From contig JAQGIW010000245.1 of the NCBI GenBank assembly GCA_028290905.1, positions 1 to 64,000 of the forward strand: DNA of 64,000 nucleotides, given 5' to 3'. The DNA comes from Caulobacteraceae bacterium. Its GTDB lineage: Bacteria > Pseudomonadota > Alphaproteobacteria > Caulobacterales > Caulobacteraceae. Positions 44,070 to 53,297 of the stretch are shown here, one piece after another. A program made the translations under genes and the position numbers. Within the stretch, counting starts at the first letter, position 1; every line of letters starts with the position of its first letter. The notes under the pieces are model-generated. The model searched no databases. It worked only from the letters and a program-made list of their open reading frames with translations, and was not told where the DNA came from.

Positions 44070-44882
44070 TTGGCCATCATCCACATCGACGATCCCCTCG
44101 ACCCCCGCGTCGCCCCCTTCCGCGACGTGCGTGAGCGCGACCTCGCCGGGCGCACGGGTGGCTTCATCGCCGAGGGCGAAGTGGTGCTGAACGTCCTGGC
44201 CCGCAGCCGGCGCCACCACGCCCGCAGCCTGCTGATCGCGGAGAAGCGGCTCGAAAAGCTCGCGCCCCTGATCGCCGCCTTCGGCGAGGACGTCGCCGTC
44301 TACGCCGCCGGCCAGGCGGTGATGGACGCCGTCGCGGGCTTCCATATCCATCGCGGCATCCTGGCCCACGGCGAGCGGTCCGCCCCGGTGCCGGCCAGCG
44401 AGCTGCTGGCGTCGGGCGGGCCGGAAGCCCTGGTGGTGGTTCTGTTCGGGATCGCCAACCACGACAACATCGGCGGCGTCTTCCGCAACGCCGCCGCCTT
44501 CGGCGCCGCCGGCGTCCTGCTCGACTCCACCTGCTGCGATCCGCTGTACCGCAAGGCGATCCGGGTCTCGGTGGGCGCGGCGCTCAGCCTGCCGTTCGCC
44601 TGGCTGGGTGCAGGGGAGGACGCCATCGTCCTGTTGCGCAGCCAGGGCTACGCGCCGCTGGCCCTGAGCCCATCCGGCCGCACACCGCTGAAGTCCCTGG
44701 CCCGCCCGCGAAAGCCGGCCGTCCTGCTGGGCGCCGAGGGGCCGGGCCTGCCCGCCGACATCCTCGCCCGCGCCGAGACCATCGCCATCCCCATGGCCGG
44801 CGCCTTCGATTCCCTCAACGTCGCCACCACCAGCGGCATCGTCCTCCACCACCTGGCTCCCACCACTCCTGAAGAAGATTGA
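44070..44882 (+). CDS. TrmH/SpoU-family RNA methyltransferase
   Basis: A SPOUT methyltransferase of about 270 residues: a substrate-binding N-domain (IDDPLDPRVAPFRDVRERDL) and the C-terminal knot with motif 1 LFGIANHDNIGGVFRNAAAF, motif 2 LLGAEGPGLP and motif 3 IPMAGAFDSLNVATTSGIVL. It methylates a ribose or base in tRNA or rRNA. The frame is open back to a GTG at 43971, but that stretch is the arm of an inverted repeat; the TTG at 44070 matches where homologues start and is preferred. Confidence 0.88.
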   Translation: MAIIHIDDPLDPRVAPFRDVRERDLAGRTGGFIAEGEVVLNVLARSRRHHARSLLIAEKRLEKLAPLIAAFGEDVAVYAAGQAVMDAVAGFHIHRGILAHGERSAPVPASELLASGGPEALVVVLFGIANHDNIGGVFRNAAAFGAAGVLLDSTCCDPLYRKAIRVSVGAALSLPFAWLGAGEDAIVLLRSQGYAPLALSPSGRTPLKSLARPRKPAVLLGAEGPGLPADILARAETIAIPMAGAFDSLNVATTSGIVLHHLAPTTPEED

Positions 44883-45043
44883 CCACAGAGACACAGAGGC
44901 CACAGAGAGGTCCGTGCGGCTGACAGGCGCTGCCCGACGGCCAACGTGGTCGTTTCTGCCGCGCGCGAAGCGCGCCGTGTCAGCGGTCCAACCGCTGGCG
45001 CAGAACGAGCGCCTCTGTGCCCTCTGTGTCTCCGTGGTGAATC
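44879..45043. repeat. Imperfect inverted repeat (CCACAGAGACACAGAGG type)
   Basis: Left arm 44879-44910 and right arm 45012-45043 are near-complementary (GACCACAGAGACACAGAGG with CCTCTGTGTCTCCGTGGT), about 100 bases apart. The right side is followed by ATCTGCGTCCATCTACG, another short repeat style. It fills the TrmH-glpK gap. Confidence 0.75.
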
Positions 45044-45095
45044 TTTCTATCTGCGTCCATCTACGTCGTCTGCGGATGAGAAACCGGGAGGGAAC

Positions 45096-46592
45096 ATGAG
45101 CCGCCGCTACATCGCCGCCATAGACCAGGGGACCACCTCCTCGCGCTGCATGGTCTTCGATACGGCCGGCGCCATCGTCTCCCAGGCCCAGATGGAGCAC
45201 CGCCAGATCTACCTTCGCCCCGGCTGGGTCGAGCACGACGCCCTGGAGATCTGGAGGAATGTCGAGACCGTGGTCGGGGCGGCGCTCGGCCGGCTGGGGA
45301 TTGGCCCGGCCGACTTGGCGGCGGTGGGGATCACCAACCAGCGCGAGACCACCGTCCTATGGGACAGGGCCAGCGGCCGGCCGATCGCCGGAGCCATCGT
45401 CTGGCAGGACACCCGCACCGCGGCCCTGGCGGAAGAGCTCGGGCGGGAGGGCGGCCAGGACCGCTTCCGCCCCCTCTGCGGCCTGCCCCTGGCCACCTAT
45501 TTCTCCGGACCGAAGATCCGCTGGCTGCTCGACCATGTGGACGGCGCCCGCGCGGCGGCGGCCCGCGGCGAGGTGCTGTTCGGCACCGTCGAGACCTGGC
45601 TGATCTGGAATCTCACCGGCCGCCACGTCACCGACGTCACCAACGCCAGCCGCACCATGCTGATGAACCTGGAGACCCTGGACTGGGACGACACCCTGCT
45701 CGAAGCCATCGGTGTTCCCCGCGCCATGCTGCCGGAGATCCGCTCCTCGGCCGAGGTCTACGGCGAGGCGCGCGGCGTCCTGGCCGGCGTCCCGGTGGCC
45801 TCGGCCCTTGGCGACCAGCAGGCGGCCCTGTTCGGCCAGACCTGCTTTCGGCCCGGCGAAGGCAAGTGCACCTACGGCACCGGCAACTTCCTGCTGGTCA
45901 ACACCGGCGAGCGGGCGGTCGCCTCGCGCCACGGCCTGCTGACCACCGTCGGCTACCGGGTGGGGGAGGGGCGGGCCGTCTACGCCCTGGAAGGCTCGAT
46001 CGCCGTTACCGGGGCCCTGGTGCAGTGGCTGCGCGACAACCTGGGCTTCTTCTCCTCCGCAGCCGAGATCGAGGCCCTGGCCGGCAGCGTCGCCGACAAC
46101 GGCGGCTGCTCGCTGGTGCCGGCCTTCTCCGGCCTCTTCGCCCCCCACTGGCGCCCCGACGCCCGCGGCGTGATCGCCGGCCTCACCGCCTATGTCACCC
46201 GCGGCCACATCGCCCGCGCGGCCTTGGAGGCGGTGGCCTGGCAGACCCGCGAGGTCGTCGACGCCATGGCCGCTGATTCCGGCCGGCCCCTCGACATCCT
46301 CAAGGTCGACGGCGGCATGACCGCCAACAGCCTGCTGATGCAGTTCCAGGCCGACGTCCTCGGCGTCCCCGTCGTCCGGCCGGGCATCCCCGAGACCACC
46401 TGCCTGGGCGCCGCCTACGCCGCCGGCCTCGCAGTCGGCTTCTGGCCCGACCTGGAGACCTTGCGCGCGCAATGGCGAAAGGACGCCGAATGGACCCCAA
46501 ACATGGACACCGCCCGCCGCGACCAGGGCTACGCCCAATGGAAGAAGGCCGTTCAGCGCACCCTGGGCTGGGAGGAGGGAGCGGGCGCCTGA
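45096..46592 (+). CDS. glpK: Glycerol kinase
   Basis: A 498-residue FGGY kinase that makes glycerol 3-phosphate from glycerol and ATP. ATP site [16 protein letters not shown] at the N-terminus; [20 protein letters not shown] near residue 135; [12 protein letters not shown]-like region near 190; [20 protein letters not shown] near 240; and [20 protein letters not shown] near 345. ATG at 45096 has GGGAGGGA just upstream. Its last 40 bases overlap the convergent cytochrome-like gene. No glpF or glpD is nearby. Confidence 0.95.
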   Translation: MSRRYIAAIDQGTTSSRCMVFDTAGAIVSQAQMEHRQIYLRPGWVEHDALEIWRNVETVVGAALGRLGIGPADLAAVGITNQRETTVLWDRASGRPIAGAIVWQDTRTAALAEELGREGGQDRFRPLCGLPLATYFSGPKIRWLLDHVDGARAAAARGEVLFGTVETWLIWNLTGRHVTDVTNASRTMLMNLETLDWDDTLLEAIGVPRAMLPEIRSSAEVYGEARGVLAGVPVASALGDQQAALFGQTCFRPGEGKCTYGTGNFLLVNTGERAVASRHGLLTTVGYRVGEGRAVYALEGSIAVTGALVQWLRDNLGFFSSAAEIEALAGSVADNGGCSLVPAFSGLFAPHWRPDARGVIAGLTAYVTRGHIARAALEAVAWQTREVVDAMAADSGRPLDILKVDGGMTANSLLMQFQADVLGVPVVRPGIPETTCLGAAYAAGLAVGFWPDLETLRAQWRKDAEWTPNMDTARRDQGYAQWKKAVQRTLGWEEGAGA

Positions 46593-47554
46593 CCTCCGGA
46601 GAGAGCCGTCTCCACGCGCCCTTTGTCATACAGCGATCGCGGCTCGGCGTTCAGCAGCGCCGCCCGCCAGGCGGGCGCGCGCCTCAGCCAGGCGGCCAGG
46701 CGTCTGTCGGCCCCGGGATCGGTGCGACGGACCGCGTCGGCGATATAGGCGAGCTCGAAGCTTGCGTGGGTGAGTCGCTGGCGCTCGGCGGTCAGGGCGC
46801 GACCGTCGAAGTGTTCGGCGAGGTCGCCGAGCTGGGCGCGGGCGGCTTGGATCATCGCCAGCGCCACAGGCCCGTCCCGGTGCGCCAGGGCGGCGCGGGC
46901 GGCGGCGGCGCGCAGGACGTCGGCGATCGCGGCTGCCGCCGTCACCCTCTCAAAGCCGCCGCCAGCCCCTCCGTCAGCGCAGGCGGCGGGATTGAGCGCC
47001 CGGACATAGGCGGCGAGGCCCTCCAGCACCCCCGGCGGCGGCTCGGCGCCCTCGAACTCCTCGACCACCAGTCCGTGGATGAAGGTCCCGAGGGCCGGGG
47101 AGGCGGGAGACTGGTCGACCTTCAGCCGGACCTTGGGGCCGCCGAGGTCGGGGATCGGCCGCGGATCGTCGACATGATCGCCCCGGTGGGTGCTGAACAC
47201 GAAGGAGGTGACGTCTGCTGTGCCCGGGGCGCCGGACAGGCCAGGGAAAGCGAAGTCGGGGTTGGTGCGGCCATTGCGGTGACAGCTCTCGCAGGCGATC
47301 CCGGCCCGGGCCGCCTGGCCGCCCAGCAGCAGGGGATCGCGGAACGCCGCCCGGCCGACCTCCACCCGGTACGCCGCCTCGGGGTCGGCCGGAACGGCGA
47401 GGCATTCGACTGGCCGGCGGGTCAGGATGCGCACCACCTCGGCGCCCGGCGCCGTCCAGCGCAGGACCCTCAGGGGAACAGTGACGGTATCGGCCCGGGC
47501 GGCCGCCAGGGTCCAGGCGACGGCGCCGGCGACCAGGAGGCGGGGAGCGATCAG
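46553..47554 (-). CDS. Exported CXXCH (cytochrome c-like) protein
   Basis: About 333 residues with a hydrophobic N-terminus ([18 protein letters not shown]) and one heme-binding-type motif, [18 protein letters not shown], near residue 85. The remainder is Ala-rich helix with no known domain. The N-terminus has no ATG, GTG or TTG at the right place; a CTG at 47554 would overlap the TPR gene stop (CTGA) in the same manner as the usual ATGA, so start choice is uncertain. It is in one operon with the TPR gene and may be a periplasmic redox or scaffold protein. Confidence 0.7.
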   Translation of the reverse strand: MIAPRLLVAGAVAWTLAAARADTVTVPLRVLRWTAPGAEVVRILTRRPVECLAVPADPEAAYRVEVGRAAFRDPLLLGGQAARAGIACESCHRNGRTNPDFAFPGLSGAPGTADVTSFVFSTHRGDHVDDPRPIPDLGGPKVRLKVDQSPASPALGTFIHGLVVEEFEGAEPPPGVLEGLAAYVRALNPAACADGGAGGGFERVTAAAAIADVLRAAAARAALAHRDGPVALAMIQAARAQLGDLAEHFDGRALTAERQRLTHASFELAYIADAVRRTDPGADRRLAAWLRRAPAWRAALLNAEPRSLYDKGRVETALSGGQAPAPSSQPRVR

Positions 47555-48531
47555 GACGCCGGATCGCCGCCGTGGTCGATCCACCGCCGCAGGTCCTCCG
47601 CGTCGGCGCAGCCGAAGGCGCACTGCCGCTCCAGCTTGGCCAGCATCGTCCGGGCCCCGGCCACGTCGCCCTCGATCACCTTCAGTTCGCCGTAGTACTC
47701 CGTGGCGCCGCGATGCCACGGAGCGATGGCCAGGGCGGCGCGATAGTATTGCTCGGCCTTGTCGAGGCGGCCGAGCTTGCGCCAGACGTAGCCCCGGTAG
47801 GTGAGGATGTCGGGGTGGGGTCCGAACGCCGCCGAGGCGCGATCGAGGGCGACCAGGGCGTCGCCGTAGCGGTGCTCGTTGATCAGGCTGACGGCCTCGA
47901 CATAGGCGCCGTCGCCCGCCGCCGCCGACAGCAGCGAACCGCTCGGCGCGATCGAGGCGGCCGGCCCTGTCGCGGCGGAGTTCGGCGGTTTGAGGGCGGC
48001 CTCGACCTGCGAGATCGCGGACTTCAGGTCGGCGGCCTCGGGGCAGGTGTCGTTGCACTGGGCGGCGCGGCTCTTGAGCATGTCCAGTTGGGCGGACGCC
48101 TTGTCGCCCTGCTTCATCTGGGCCAGGGCCAGGGCGTAGTCGCGGCGGGTGTCGACGGCCTTGGGATCGATCTTCAGCGCTCGTTCGAGGGCCTTGGCGG
48201 CGCCCTTGGCGTCGTTGTTACCGCCGCGCGCCAGGCCCAGCATGCGCCAGCCATTGACTTCGCCGGGCGCGGCCTGGGTGACATGGTCGAACGAGCGGGC
48301 CGCGTCCTTGAACTTGCCGGCCTGGTAGGCGGCCATCCCGTCCCGGTATTCCTGGGCAGGATCGTACTGCGGGGTGGACATGCTGGGCGACATCGGGGCG
48401 CTCATCCCCCCGCCCATGCCGCCGCCGCCGCCGCTGGCGACAGCGGCGCCGAGTGGCGTCGACGCGGCGATGAGGCCCCAGACAACAGCGTTCGGCAGAC
48501 GAAAGGTATGTGAAAGACGTAAGACGGCCAT
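47551..48531 (-). CDS. Periplasmic TPR-repeat protein
   Basis: A 326-residue protein with a signal sequence (RLPNAVVWGLIAASTPLGAA), a Gly/Met/Ser-rich linker (GGGGGMGGGMSAPMSPS), then TPR units: YRDGMAAYQAGKFKDAARSF near residue 70, GAAKALERALKIDPKAVDTR near 115, and a second group near 230-290 (WRKLGRLDKAEQYYRAALAI). It should bind partner proteins in the periplasm. The ATG at 48531 follows GGGGAGGA and is preferred to 48567. Confidence 0.87.
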   Translation of the reverse strand: MAVLRLSHTFRLPNAVVWGLIAASTPLGAAVASGGGGGMGGGMSAPMSPSMSTPQYDPAQEYRDGMAAYQAGKFKDAARSFDHVTQAAPGEVNGWRMLGLARGGNNDAKGAAKALERALKIDPKAVDTRRDYALALAQMKQGDKASAQLDMLKSRAAQCNDTCPEAADLKSAISQVEAALKPPNSAATGPAASIAPSGSLLSAAAGDGAYVEAVSLINEHRYGDALVALDRASAAFGPHPDILTYRGYVWRKLGRLDKAEQYYRAALAIAPWHRGATEYYGELKVIEGDVAGARTMLAKLERQCAFGCADAEDLRRWIDHGGDPAS

Positions 48532-48637
48532 GGCGATCCTCCCCGGGGGCGGTCCGGCCCCGATCATATTCCCTCACGCTGAATATGTCTGCTCGGCGCC
48601 GCCTGGTTCAAACCCCCGGAGCGCCGGGTTCTCCTTT

Positions 48638-49786
48638 CTACGGCTTCTGCAGGACGTGGACGTAGCAGACGGCCCCCACACCGACCATGTGGGCGAGGCC
48701 GGACCGGGCGCCGGGGTGCTGGCGCGGCCCCGCCTCGCCGCGCAGTTGCCGGGTGATCTCGCCGATCTGGCCGACCCCGGTCGGGCCGATGGGATGGCCC
48801 ATGGAGATCAGGCCCCCCGAAGGGCTCACGGCGCACCGCCCGCCGATGTCGAACGCGCCCTCCTTGAGCATCGGCACGGCCTGGCCGTCGGGGCAGAGGC
48901 CCATGGCCTCCACATACTCCACCTCCTCGACGGTGAAGGCGTCGTGCAGCTCCACCACGTCCAGTTCGCCCGGTGCGAGTTGTGCCTGCGCGAGGGCGAT
49001 CTGGGTGGTCTCTTGCGTGAGCATGGCGTCGTAACGGGTGGCGTCATCGTAGAGATGCTGGCTGCGGCCCGCCGAGGACGCCACGCGGACGGCGCGGTCC
49101 AGGCCGACGCCCCGCCGGCGCAGGCCCTCCTCCGAGGCTATGATCACCGCCGCCGCGCCCTCGCCGACCGGGGTGCATTGCAGCGAGGTGAAGCCCCCGG
49201 CGATCTTCTTGCCCCCCAGGATCTCGTCGAGCGTGCGTTCCTTCTGGTGCTGGGCGAACGGGTTCTTCGATCCGTTGCGGTGGTTCTTCACCGCCACCAG
49301 GGCGATGTCCTCGACGGATGCCCCCGTCCGGGCGGCGTAGGCGTCGGCCAGCAGGGCGAAGTGCGTGAAGGGCGCGATGGCGTCGTCCGCCAGGGAGCCG
49401 ATCCGCGCCAGGGATTCGGCCCGGCCGACGGGCATCGGCTTGTCGACCCCGACCACCAGGGCGATGTCGGCGAGCCCTGCCGCGACCTCCATGCAGGCGT
49501 GCCGGAACGCCGCCGAACCGGACGCCGAAGCGTTCTCCACGTGCACGATCGGAAGTCCGTGGTCCCCCAGGTGGCGCAGCATGGCCCGGCCCGGCGCCAT
49601 GGGCAGCAGCGCCTTGGCGACATAGGCCGAGTCCACCGCCGGCCAAGCCACGCCGGCGTCGTCCAGGGCGGCGCGGACGGCGGCGAGGCCCAGGGTGACG
49701 TAGGGTGTATCGGAGAGGAACTGATAGCGGTGGAAGCCGATGCCAGCGACATAGACCGGCCGCAGGTCCTTCAAGGTCGTCGCCAT
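48638..49786 (-). CDS. Thiolase-like lipid-transfer protein lacking the nucleophilic Cys
   Basis: A 382-residue thiolase-fold protein of the SCP2/lipid-transfer type. Motifs SPSGGLISMGHPIGPTGVGQ (with the GHP His) and ELHDAFTVEEVEYVEAMGL are present. At the nucleophile position, where SCP2 thiolases read N-N-x-C-x-T-G-S, this protein has HVENASASGSAAF, that is Ser in place of Cys. The Ltp-type retro-aldolases of steroid catabolism also lack this Cys and work with a DUF35 partner, as is encoded just upstream. So it may be a carbon-carbon lyase for a 3-hydroxyacyl-CoA. SD GGAGG precedes ATG 49786. Confidence 0.87.
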   Translation of the reverse strand: MATTLKDLRPVYVAGIGFHRYQFLSDTPYVTLGLAAVRAALDDAGVAWPAVDSAYVAKALLPMAPGRAMLRHLGDHGLPIVHVENASASGSAAFRHACMEVAAGLADIALVVGVDKPMPVGRAESLARIGSLADDAIAPFTHFALLADAYAARTGASVEDIALVAVKNHRNGSKNPFAQHQKERTLDEILGGKKIAGGFTSLQCTPVGEGAAAVIIASEEGLRRRGVGLDRAVRVASSAGRSQHLYDDATRYDAMLTQETTQIALAQAQLAPGELDVVELHDAFTVEEVEYVEAMGLCPDGQAVPMLKEGAFDIGGRCAVSPSGGLISMGHPIGPTGVGQIGEITRQLRGEAGPRQHPGARSGLAHMVGVGAVCYVHVLQKP

Positions 49787-49791
49787 TTCGA

Positions 49792-50202
49792 TCAGGCCTC
49801 CGCCATGAACCGCAGATCCAGTCGCGCGGAGCCCTGGGGGTCCGTCACCGGCGCCAGCACCGCGACCATCGCCGCGCCGGGGTGCAGGCGGGTCTCGCCT
49901 CCCTCGATCAGCGTACGGATGATCGGTCCATCCTCGAGCCTGATCGACCCCACCGTGAACGGCGCCTCGCGGCCCTTGCCGGCATGCAGGTGCACGCGCG
50001 CGGAGGCCAGCAATCGCCCGGCGCCCGTGAGCGCCCGCGGCTGCAGGTCGGTCCCGCCGCACCGCTCGCAGCCGTAGCTCTGCAGGGGAAAGAACACGTG
50101 GCCACAGGCGCAGGCGCCGCCGAGCAGGGCTGGCGGCTCCGGCCGGGCGGCGCTGCCGGCGCGCCGATAGAGCGTCGGTTTCAGCAGGTCCGGATCGCTC
50201 AT
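49792..50202 (-). CDS. DUF35/OB-fold acyl-CoA-associated zinc-ribbon protein
   Basis: A 136-residue protein with the rubredoxin-like zinc ribbon: CACGHVFFPLQSYGCERCGG gives C-x-C and C-x2-C near residues 32-50, followed by an OB-fold (LTGAGRLLASARVHLHAGKG ... FTVGSIRLEDGPIIRTLIEG). DUF35 proteins partner with thiolase-like enzymes; the pair here is 5 bases apart. The ATG at 50202 fits the family start; the open frame upstream runs into the operator region. Confidence 0.9.
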   Translation of the reverse strand: MSDPDLLKPTLYRRAGSAARPEPPALLGGACACGHVFFPLQSYGCERCGGTDLQPRALTGAGRLLASARVHLHAGKGREAPFTVGSIRLEDGPIIRTLIEGGETRLHPGAAMVAVLAPVTDPQGSARLDLRFMAEA

Positions 50203-50269
50203 TCTCGTCGCCTCGCCCTTTTTGCCGCGTCGATCCCGACATTGGCTGTTGACGGCGAACCCAACATGT

Positions 50270-50293
50270 AATTTGTTTGTGAGCAAGCAAATT
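50270..50293. promoter_or_regulatory. Palindromic TetR-type operator
   Basis: AATTTGTTTG (50270-50279), spacer TGAG, CAAGCAAATT (50284-50293): arms match at 9 of 10 positions. It sits between the divergent DUF35 and tetR genes and is the only AT-rich stretch there. The adjacent TetR protein probably binds it. Confidence 0.75.
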
Positions 50294-50306
50294 ATTGAGG
50301 CCCGGG

Positions 50307-50930
50307 GTGAGAACGCTGACCGAGAGGACCGAACGACGTTCCCAGGCCGAAAGGCGGGACGAAGCCGAACAGCGTTTGCTGGCGGCGGCCGTGCGGCTGG
50401 TGGCCGAGCGGGGACTGGAGCGCACCACCTTGAGCGAGGTGGGCGAGGCCGCCGGCTACAGCCGTGGCCTGCCGGCCCACTATTTCGGCGGCAAGAGCGG
50501 GCTGATCGTCACACTGGCGGCGCATCTTATCGGCCGCTTCGGCCGGGCTCTGGAGCGCGCCGAACGTCACGGTCCAGGGCTGAAACGTTTGCTCGGCGCC
50601 GCGGCCTTCTATTTCGATAGCGCCGCCAAGGATCAGACGCGGACCCGGGCCCTGTTCGTGCTGCTGGGCGAGGGATTGAACAACGCCCTCGTCACCGACC
50701 GGCTCGCCGAGCTCAACGCCCGCAGCGCGAAGACCTTCGAGACCAATCTGCGGGCCGCCATCGCCGACGGCGAGGTGAGGGCGGATATCGACGCCGAGTC
50801 ACAGGCGATCCTGATCCTGGCCGCCCTGCGTGGCGCGGTCGGCCAATGGCTGCTCGCGCCCAAGACGATCGACCTCTCTGCCCTGCGCGATGAGTTCGTC
50901 GCCTCCCTAAGCCGGAGCCTGGCGCCATGA
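50307..50930 (+). CDS. TetR-family transcriptional regulator
   Basis: A 207-residue repressor. The N-terminal HTH is typical: EQRLLAAAVRLVAERGLERT, then LSEVGEAAGYSRGLPAHYFG (residues 25-65); the C-terminal ligand domain is helical and diverse. It should bind the palindrome at 50270-50293 and release it on binding an acyl-CoA or related ligand. GTG at 50307 and TTG at 50295 are both possible starts. The stop overlaps the acyl-CoA ligase ATG (ATGA). Confidence 0.9.
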   Translation: MRTLTERTERRSQAERRDEAEQRLLAAAVRLVAERGLERTTLSEVGEAAGYSRGLPAHYFGGKSGLIVTLAAHLIGRFGRALERAERHGPGLKRLLGAAAFYFDSAAKDQTRTRALFVLLGEGLNNALVTDRLAELNARSAKTFETNLRAAIADGEVRADIDAESQAILILAALRGAVGQWLLAPKTIDLSALRDEFVASLSRSLAP

Positions 50931-52483
50931 GCGCGCCGCACCCAGGCAGCCTGGAATACTGGGCGGACCAGCAGCCGGACGCGCCCGCCTTGATCGAGGG
51001 CGAGCGGGTGGTGACGTGGCGCGCCTGGAACGAGGAGGCTGATCGCCTGGCTCACGGCCTGCGACGTCTGGGGCTGCAAGCCGGCGACATCCTGGTCACG
51101 CGCCTGCAGATCCGGCCGGAGTGGCCCATCGTCAGCGCCGCGGCCGGCAAGCTGGGCTGCCGGATCCTCGGGCTCAACTGGCGACTGACCCCATCCGAGA
51201 CGCGCTACGTCCTCGCCAACAGCGGGGCCCAGGCGATTATCTGCGACGACGCCGACCCGGCCGCCCTGGCCCCGGCGTTCGAGGGCCTGGATCTGAAGTT
51301 CGCCGTCTCCATTGACACCGCAGCCAACGGCTTTGAGCCCTATGCGGACCTGGTGAGGGCGCCGCCGGCGCCGCTCTACGCCGCCGGCAACCCCCCGCTC
51401 ATCCTGTACACCTCGGGCACCACTGGCCTGCCCAAGGGCGTGGTCATGGGCGCGCGGCCCGATCGCCACGATCCCGAGGTCGCCCGGCAGATCCGCGAAT
51501 ACCAGCAGAGTGTCGCCGGCAGCCGCCCGCAGGTGAGCGGCGACGTCCAGCTGATCACCCTGCCGATGCATCATGGCGCGGGCCCGGGTGCGGTGTGGGG
51601 ATCGCTGGCACGCGGCAACACGATGGTGCTGCTGCGGCGCTTCGATCCGGAGGACGCCCTGCGCCTGATCGAGAAGCACAGGGTCACCGCCTGGACCGGC
51701 GTTCCCACCATGTACAAGCGCCTTGCCGGCCTGCCGCCGGAGATCCTCGCCCGCTACGACGTCTCCTCGATCCGTATCCTGGGCGTGGGGGCGGCGCCGG
51801 TGCCCTATTCGCTCAAGCAGTGGATCATCGGCCATTTCGGCCCGCGCCTTTCCGAGGGCTACGGGGCTACCGAAGTCGGCATGATCACCGCCCTCTTGCC
51901 GGAGATGCAGACCCTCAAGCCCGGGTCCAGCGGCCTGCCCCACACCCATGTGACGATCTCCATCCGCGATGAAGACGGCGCGGAACTGGGGCGGAACGAG
52001 GAAGGGGAGATCTGGGTCAGGACGCCGATGGTGATCCGCGGCTACCTGAACGCCAAGCCCCTGGAGCGCGACACCCTGGACGAGGCGGGGTTCTTCCGCA
52101 CCGGCGACGTGGGCCGCCTGGACGAGGACGGCTATCTGTTCATCACCGACCGCGCCAAGGACATGATCGTCTCGGGCGGCGTGAATATCTATCCGGCCGA
52201 GATCGAGGCGGCGATCATCCGCCACCCGGCGGTGCAGGACGTCGCCGTCATCGGCATTCCCGATGACGACTTCGGCGAACAGGTGAAGGCGTTCTGCGAG
52301 CTCAAGCCCGGCCGCGCCGCCGCCCCGGAAGAGATCCTCGCCCACTGTGCCGACACCCTGGCCGGGTACAAACGGCCGAAGACCCTCGAGATCGTGGCGG
52401 AACTGCCACGCAACACCATGGGCAAGCTGCTCAAGCGCGAGCTGCGTGACCCCTACTGGAAAGGACGGGAGAGAAACGTATGA
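50927..52483 (+). CDS. Acyl-CoA synthetase (AMP-forming)
   Basis: A 518-residue ANL-family ligase that activates a carboxylic acid with ATP and CoA. P-loop LYTSGTTGLPKGVVMG near residue 160; GAAPVPYSLKQW and GYGATEVGMI near 290-310; hinge FFRTGDVGRLDEDGYLFITD near 395; catalytic Lys near the C-terminus in NTMGKLLKREL. The substrate is unknown. It is the first enzyme gene of the plus-strand unit, coupled by ATGA overlaps to tetR and to the SDR gene. Confidence 0.93.
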   Translation: MSAPHPGSLEYWADQQPDAPALIEGERVVTWRAWNEEADRLAHGLRRLGLQAGDILVTRLQIRPEWPIVSAAAGKLGCRILGLNWRLTPSETRYVLANSGAQAIICDDADPAALAPAFEGLDLKFAVSIDTAANGFEPYADLVRAPPAPLYAAGNPPLILYTSGTTGLPKGVVMGARPDRHDPEVARQIREYQQSVAGSRPQVSGDVQLITLPMHHGAGPGAVWGSLARGNTMVLLRRFDPEDALRLIEKHRVTAWTGVPTMYKRLAGLPPEILARYDVSSIRILGVGAAPVPYSLKQWIIGHFGPRLSEGYGATEVGMITALLPEMQTLKPGSSGLPHTHVTISIRDEDGAELGRNEEGEIWVRTPMVIRGYLNAKPLERDTLDEAGFFRTGDVGRLDEDGYLFITDRAKDMIVSGGVNIYPAEIEAAIIRHPAVQDVAVIGIPDDDFGEQVKAFCELKPGRAAAPEEILAHCADTLAGYKRPKTLEIVAELPRNTMGKLLKRELRDPYWKGRERNV

Positions 52484-53274
52484 CCGACATCCTCGATCTG
52501 GCCGGGCGCGTGGCCCTGGTGACCGGCTCGGGCCAGGGGGTGGGGCGCCAGATCGCCCTGCACCTGGCCGCGCACAACGCCGGCGGCGTGGTGTGCAACG
52601 ACTATGTGCTCGAACGAGCCGAGGCGGTGGCGGAGGAGATCCGCGCCGCCGGAGGGAAAGCGCTCGCCCTGCAGGGCGATGTCTCCGACCACGAAGGCGT
52701 CAAGGCCATGGTCGCCCGGGCGACAGCAGAGTTTGGGCCGATCGGGGTGCTGGTCAACAACGCCGGCAACGCCGGCGCCAATCCTTCGCCGGAACTGCGC
52801 AAGCCGTTCTGGGAAACTGGGCCCGAAGTCTGGAACAGCTTCATTGGCGTCAATCTCTATGGCGTCATGAACTGCACCGCCGCCGTCATCCCCGGGATGA
52901 TCGCCCGCGAGGCGCCCGGCCGGATCGTGACGATCATCTCGGACGCCGGCCGGTGGGGCGACGCCAGCATGGAGCCTTACGCCGCGGCCAAGGCCGGCGC
53001 GGCGGGCTTCATGCGCTCGGTCGCCAGGACGCTCGGTCGACATCAGATCACCGCCAACTCCGTCGCCATCGCTCTGACGGCGACGCCGGCGGTGGAGCGC
53101 ACCCTTAAGGGCGACCCCGAGCGACTGAAGCGCCAGATGGAAAAGTACATCATACGCCGCCCGGGCCGGCCGGACGACGTGGCCAACATGGTGCTGTTCC
53201 TGGCCTCGGACGCCAGCCCCTGGATCACCGGGCAGGTCTATCCGGTCAACGGCGGCTTCACGCTCGCTCTTTAG
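52480..53274 (+). CDS. Short-chain dehydrogenase/reductase
   Basis: A 264-residue classical SDR: cofactor motif VALVTGSGQGVGRQIALHLA, VLVNNAGNAGANPSPEL, catalytic Tyr/Lys in MEPYAAAKAGAAGFMR near residue 165, and C-terminal FLASDASPWITGQVYPVNGG. By position it should oxidise a 3-hydroxyacyl-CoA or hydroxyl of the activated acid. Start overlaps the ligase stop (ATGA). Confidence 0.92.
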   Translation: MTDILDLAGRVALVTGSGQGVGRQIALHLAAHNAGGVVCNDYVLERAEAVAEEIRAAGGKALALQGDVSDHEGVKAMVARATAEFGPIGVLVNNAGNAGANPSPELRKPFWETGPEVWNSFIGVNLYGVMNCTAAVIPGMIAREAPGRIVTIISDAGRWGDASMEPYAAAKAGAAGFMRSVARTLGRHQITANSVAIALTATPAVERTLKGDPERLKRQMEKYIIRRPGRPDDVANMVLFLASDASPWITGQVYPVNGGFTLAL

Positions 53275-53297
53275 AGGTTTCACCAAGGAAGCTTTCC

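Noticed and set aside
45359-46276. Plus-strand ORF in another frame within glpK
   Set aside because: Its Arg/Pro-rich product is a shadow of the glycerol kinase reading frame.
46553-48058. Frame extension giving a 501-residue CXXCH protein
   Set aside because: The extra 168 residues are antisense-phase translation of the TPR gene and Arg-rich.
48638-50428. A 596-residue extension of the thiolase-like protein
   Set aside because: The extra N-terminal part overlaps the DUF35 gene in another frame; the ATG at 49786 has a good ribosome-binding site.
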